Part shown: piece after piece, positions 44,554 through 47,165 of the stretch
Layout of the letters: the number at the start of each line of letters is the position of its first letter
Position numbering within the stretch: the stretch's first letter is position 1
Made by a program: the position numbers and the translations under genes
The notes under the pieces: model-generated
What the model was told of the DNA's origin: nothing
Database searches by the model: none
The model's input: the letters and a program-made list of their open reading frames with translations, nothing else
Assembly: GCA_002294185.1 (NCBI GenBank)
Contig: DBFD01000015.1
Location: 1 to 47,165 of the forward strand
DNA: 47,165 bases
DNA from: Paracoccus sp. UBA889
GTDB taxonomy: Bacteria; Pseudomonadota; Alphaproteobacteria; Rhodobacterales; Rhodobacteraceae
Reading direction: 5' to 3'

Positions 44554-45969
44554 ATGGCCGACGACGACAAGAGCCCGGAAACGGACCACGAGATCGCCGC
44601 CGACGCCGCTGATCGCGACGACGAGGATTTCCAGCTGCGCGACGACCTGCTGGATCGCATCCACGCCGCCATCGAGGACGAGGATTCGGCACGTCTGAAC
44701 GACCTGCTGGAGCCGATGCACGCCGCCGACATCGCCGACGTGATCGAGCAGCTTTCCAGCGCCGAGCGTCGCGCCTTTCTGCATCTCTATTCCGGCGAGA
44801 TCGACGGCGAGATCCTGTCCGAAATCGACGAGGGCATCCGCGAAGAGGTGCTGGAACAGTTGCCCCGCGCGGTGCTGGTCGAGGCTGTCCGCGAGATGGA
44901 CAGCGACGATGTCGTCGACCTGATCGAGGATCTGGACGAATCCGGCCGGGCCGAGATTCTCGCTGCGCTGGATGACAGCGACCGGGCGGCGGTCCAGCAA
45001 TCGCTGGGCTATCCCGAATATTCCGCCGGCCGACTGATGCAGTCCGAGACCGTGACCGCCCCCGAGCACTGGACCGTCGGCGAGGCGATCGACTTTCTGC
45101 GAAGCGAGGAGTGGCTGCCGGAACAGTTCTACCACGTGATTCTTGTCGATCCGCGCCGCCATCCGACAGGATATGTCGCGCTTGGCCGCCTTCTGGCCTC
45201 GCCCCGTGCCACCGCCCTGAGCGACATCACCGAGGACAGTTTCCGTACCGTCAGCGCCTATGCCGAGGAAGGCGACGTGGCCTATGCCTTCAACCAGTAT
45301 CACCTGATCTCGGCCCCGGTCGTGGATCGGGACGAAAGGCTGGTCGGCGTGATCACCATGGATGACGCGATGAACGTCATGGATGAGGAACACGAGGAAG
45401 ACATCCTGCGCCTTGCCGGCGTGGGCGAGGATTCGGCGATCACCGATACCGTGGTCGAGACCCTGCGCCAGCGGCTGCCCTGGTTGCTGGTCAATCTTTT
45501 CACCGCCATCGTCGCCTCGCTGGTCATCGCGATCTTCGAGGCGACGATCCAGCAGATTGTCGCGCTGGCGGTGCTGATGCCGATTGTCGCCTCGATGGGC
45601 GGGAATGCCGGCACCCAGACCCTGACCGTCGCGGTCCGCGCGCTGGCCACCAAAAGCCTGACCGGCAGCAATGTCTGGCGCGTGGTCCGGCGCGAGGCGA
45701 TCGTCGGGGTGATGAACGGGCTGGCCTTTGCGCTGGTGATGGGCGTGGTGGCGTGGTTCTGGTTCGACGGCGTGTCGCTGGCCGCCGTCATCGGCATCGC
45801 GATGATCGTCAATCTTGCCGTTGCCGCCCTTGCCGGCATCCTGATCCCGCTGGCTCTGGAACGGGTGGGCGCCGATCCGGCGCTGGCCTCGGGCACCTTC
45901 GTGACCACCGTGACCGACGTCGTGGGCTTCTTCGCCTTCCTCGGTCTTGCCTCGGCCGTGCTGCTGTGA
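44554..45969 (+). CDS. mgtE: magnesium transporter MgtE
   Basis: 471 residues. The acidic N-terminal MgtE_N superhelix covers about residues 35-135 (LEPMHAADIADVIEQLSSAERRAFL). Two CBS domains span about 140-265, and five membrane helices follow from about 310. The pore motif PIVASMGGNAGTQTLTVAVRALA (split) is intact. The cytoplasmic part senses Mg2+ and gates the channel. The first 25 residues are unusually acidic. No M-box leader was seen in the 49 bp upstream. The stop overlaps the next gene (GTGA). Confidence 0.95.
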   Translation: MADDDKSPETDHEIAADAADRDDEDFQLRDDLLDRIHAAIEDEDSARLNDLLEPMHAADIADVIEQLSSAERRAFLHLYSGEIDGEILSEIDEGIREEVLEQLPRAVLVEAVREMDSDDVVDLIEDLDESGRAEILAALDDSDRAAVQQSLGYPEYSAGRLMQSETVTAPEHWTVGEAIDFLRSEEWLPEQFYHVILVDPRRHPTGYVALGRLLASPRATALSDITEDSFRTVSAYAEEGDVAYAFNQYHLISAPVVDRDERLVGVITMDDAMNVMDEEHEEDILRLAGVGEDSAITDTVVETLRQRLPWLLVNLFTAIVASLVIAIFEATIQQIVALAVLMPIVASMGGNAGTQTLTVAVRALATKSLTGSNVWRVVRREAIVGVMNGLAFALVMGVVAWFWFDGVSLAAVIGIAMIVNLAVAALAGILIPLALERVGADPALASGTFVTTVTDVVGFFAFLGLASAVLL

Positions 45970-46514
45970 GCGCCGCCGCAAAGGCCGCGCTGCGGGCGCG
46001 GGCGCTGGCCGCGCGGCTGGCGGGCCAGGGCGACGCGACGGGGATCACCCGCCATCTGACACAGGCGCTGGCGCCCCATGCGGGGGCCGGGCTGGCGGGC
46101 TACTGGCCGATGCGCGGCGAGGCCGATCCGCGCCCGGCCATGATGGCCCATTCGGGCCCGCTGGCCCTGCCCGTGGTGACGGGCAGGGGGGTCGCGCTGA
46201 TCTTTCGTGCCTGGGACGGCGGCGCGCTGGAACCCGGTCCCTATGGCACCGCCCATCCGCCCGAATCGGCACCCGTCCTGACGCCCTCGGTTCTGATCGT
46301 GCCGTTGGCCGCCTTCGACAAGGCCGGCAACCGAATCGGCTATGGCGGCGGCTATTACGACCGCAGCCTGCAATTGCTGCGCGCCGCGGGCCCGGTCTGC
46401 GCGATCGGGTTGGCCTTCGCGACGCAGGAATTGCCCGAAATCCCGGCAGAGCCCTTCGATCAGCCGCTGGATCTGATCGTCACCGACCAGGCGATCCGGC
46501 ATCCAGATCGCTGA
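45966..46514 (+). CDS. 5-formyltetrahydrofolate cyclo-ligase
   Basis: ATP-dependent conversion of 5-formyl-THF to 5,10-methenyl-THF, recycling folate. 182 residues from a GTG that overlaps the mgtE stop (GTGA). The frame is open far upstream inside mgtE, but SAAAKAALRARALAARL is the natural N-terminus. FDKAGNRIGYGGGYYDRSL near residue 118 is the family signature. A 465-bp gap follows. Confidence 0.92.
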   Translation: MSAAAKAALRARALAARLAGQGDATGITRHLTQALAPHAGAGLAGYWPMRGEADPRPAMMAHSGPLALPVVTGRGVALIFRAWDGGALEPGPYGTAHPPESAPVLTPSVLIVPLAAFDKAGNRIGYGGGYYDRSLQLLRAAGPVCAIGLAFATQELPEIPAEPFDQPLDLIVTDQAIRHPDR

Positions 46515-46544
46515 ATTCTGTCATTGTGGCCTTGTCGCATCATC

Positions 46545-46598
46545 TGTGCACAACCTCTGGATGAATCGCGGATAAGGCTGTGGAAAAGTTCCGGATAA
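46545..46598 (+). other. phased array of five DnaA-box-like 9-mers
   Basis: TGTGCACAA (46545), TCTGGATGA (46556), CGCGGATAA (46567), TGTGGAAAA (46579) and TCCGGATAA (46590) start 11, 11, 12 and 11 bp apart, all in one orientation. Their majority sequence is TGTGGATAA, the DnaA box (TTATCCACA on the other strand). Each copy differs from it by one or two bases. An AT-rich stretch (46596-46632, ending ATAAATAACTTATTT) follows directly. This could be a DnaA-controlled region of nrdJ or an origin-like element. Confidence 0.55.
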
Positions 46599-46632
46599 AA
46601 TTCCGTATGTGATTGACGATAAATAACTTATT

Positions 46633-46979
46633 TGGCCCCTCTGAGGGGCGGACAACTTGCGGCGAGCAAAGCTGTGAGCGAATCCACGGCGACGCCGAAC
46701 CGGGTCTGTCAACGCCCAATCTTTCGCGCATATGGTAAAAAAATAGTTGAAACCGACCAAATCTGGCGTCAGTTTGTATTTCACGGCGAAGGTGGCACAA
46801 GATGTGGTGGCGGCTGCCACCGGCACCACGAAACACCGGGCCGGACCCTGATCGAAAGCCTTGCAGGCGCTTGCCGCGCCTGACTGCCTTCTGCCGCAAG
46901 TGGAAGGCTGGGGATGCATGTCCATGGTACCGGGGCAGGGGCGCGGGGACAGCGATACGAGCATGAACGAGGGGCAGGC
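46633..46979. other. remainder of the intergenic region before nrdJ
   Basis: Small hairpins are GCCCCT-CTG-AGGGGC (46635-46649) and GGTGGC-GGCT-GCCACC (46803-46818). An AT-rich patch near 46730-46750 (GGTAAAAAAATAGTTG) may hold a promoter. I could not match the conserved core of a cobalamin riboswitch, nor an NrdR box. Open frames here on both strands show no family resemblance. Confidence 0.35.
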
Positions 46980-46983
46980 ATGA
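46918..46983 (+). CDS. possible 21-residue leader peptide coupled to nrdJ
   Basis: A short frame MSMVPGQGRGDSDTSMNEGQA ends in TGA that overlaps the nrdJ ATG as ATGA. GGAAGG and GGGG lie upstream of its ATG. A different ATG at 46914 is in frame with nrdJ itself and would extend it by 22 residues. Small frames occur by chance, so this is tentative. Confidence 0.2.
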   Translation: MSMVPGQGRGDSDTSMNEGQA

Positions 46984-47165
46984 AAATCGAGCGGCGTTTC
47001 ACCACCGAGGAATCCGGGGCCTATGGCGCGGTGGACTTCACCATGACAACCAGCGAGATCCGCAACCCGGACGGCAAGATCGTCTTTCGCAATGATCAGG
47101 TCGAGGTGCCGAAGGGCTGGAGCCAGGTCGCCAGCGACGTGATCGCGCAGAAATATTTCCGCAAG
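46980..47165 (+). CDS. nrdJ: adenosylcobalamin-dependent ribonucleotide reductase, N-terminal part
   Basis: Class II enzyme reducing ribonucleotides to deoxyribonucleotides with B12. Only the first 62 residues are inside the window; the gene runs off the end. MKIERRFTTEESGAYGAVDF and SEIRNPDGKIVFRNDQVEVPKGWSQVASDVIAQKYFRK (split) are the characteristic start of alphaproteobacterial NrdJ. CGAGGGG lies before the ATG at 46980; an in-frame ATG at 46914 is less likely because the family starts at MKIERRF. Confidence 0.93.
   Translation, partial: MKIERRFTTEESGAYGAVDFTMTTSEIRNPDGKIVFRNDQVEVPKGWSQVASDVIAQKYFRK

Noticed and set aside
46521-46964. 147-codon minus-strand frame before nrdJ
   Set aside because: No family resemblance or ribosome site; it crosses the DnaA-box-like array and hairpins.
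46633-46979. Cobalamin riboswitch or NrdR boxes before nrdJ
   Set aside because: Looked for because nrdJ is B12-dependent. The conserved riboswitch core and paired NrdR boxes were not found by eye; a covariance-model search would decide.

Overview
The window looks like a GC-rich alphaproteobacterial chromosome, most likely Rhodobacterales and close to Paracoccus. The grounds are gene content and order recognised by eye: an sdhC-sdhD-sdhA...sdhB cluster with lipoprotein genes inside it, ethylmalonyl-CoA pathway genes, an imuA-imuB-dnaE2 mutagenesis cassette with an alphaproteobacterial GAAC-N7-GAAC SOS box, a B12-dependent ribonucleotide reductase, and uniformly GC-rich codon use. The species cannot be fixed from the sequence alone. 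No tRNA, rRNA, insertion sequence, prophage or CRISPR array was seen.

Layout. 1-4.6 kb: the purK tail and a NUDIX gene (+), facing purF, cvpA and radA (-). 4.6-9.4 kb: mdh (-) with its own intrinsic terminator, then a + strand group with a malyl-CoA thioesterase/lyase homologue, an NnrU-family membrane protein, a DUF1737 protein, mesaconyl-CoA hydratase and a secreted endonuclease/phosphatase-like protein. 9.4-14.7 kb: the succinate dehydrogenase operon, with two lipoproteins and a sulfotransferase-like gene between sdhA and sdhB. 14.7-19.9 kb: glyQ, a DUF6446-type gene and glyS (-), then a secreted peptidoglycan-binding protein with a duplicated domain (+).

20.0-29.6 kb is the main accessory block. 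It reads as one + strand operon: a complete peptide-type ABC importer (two ATPases, binding protein, two permeases), a divergent gamma-glutamyltransferase-family hydrolase, a DUF1028 protein, a TauE/SafE exporter and a GntR/FCD regulator. A perfect inverted repeat lies at the start of the operon. This looks like an import-hydrolysis-export module for an unidentified amide-like or sulfur-containing compound.

29.6-35.0 kb: imuA-imuB-dnaE2, with an SOS promoter embedded in the 3' coding end of imuA. 35.0-39.2 kb: a small membrane protein, a hybrid sensor kinase with two receiver domains and an Hpt domain, and a REC-GGDEF diguanylate cyclase, all overlapping and on the - strand. 39.5-43.1 kb: an OmpA-like protein and a Sel1-repeat protein (+), facing a Bax-inhibitor-1 family protein and a quinone oxidoreductase (-). 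43.2-46.5 kb: an XRE regulator, hisN-type phosphatase, mgtE and 5-formyltetrahydrofolate cyclo-ligase (+). 46.5-47.2 kb: a 465-bp intergenic region before nrdJ (cut by the window end), holding five DnaA-box-like 9-mers in one orientation at an 11-12 bp period, followed by an AT-rich stretch.

Most genes are ordinary core metabolism. The points most worth a second look are the 20-29.6 kb import/hydrolase cluster, the phased DnaA-box-like array before nrdJ, the SOS promoter inside imuA, the low-GC insertion inside glyS, and the paired palindromes before sdhC.
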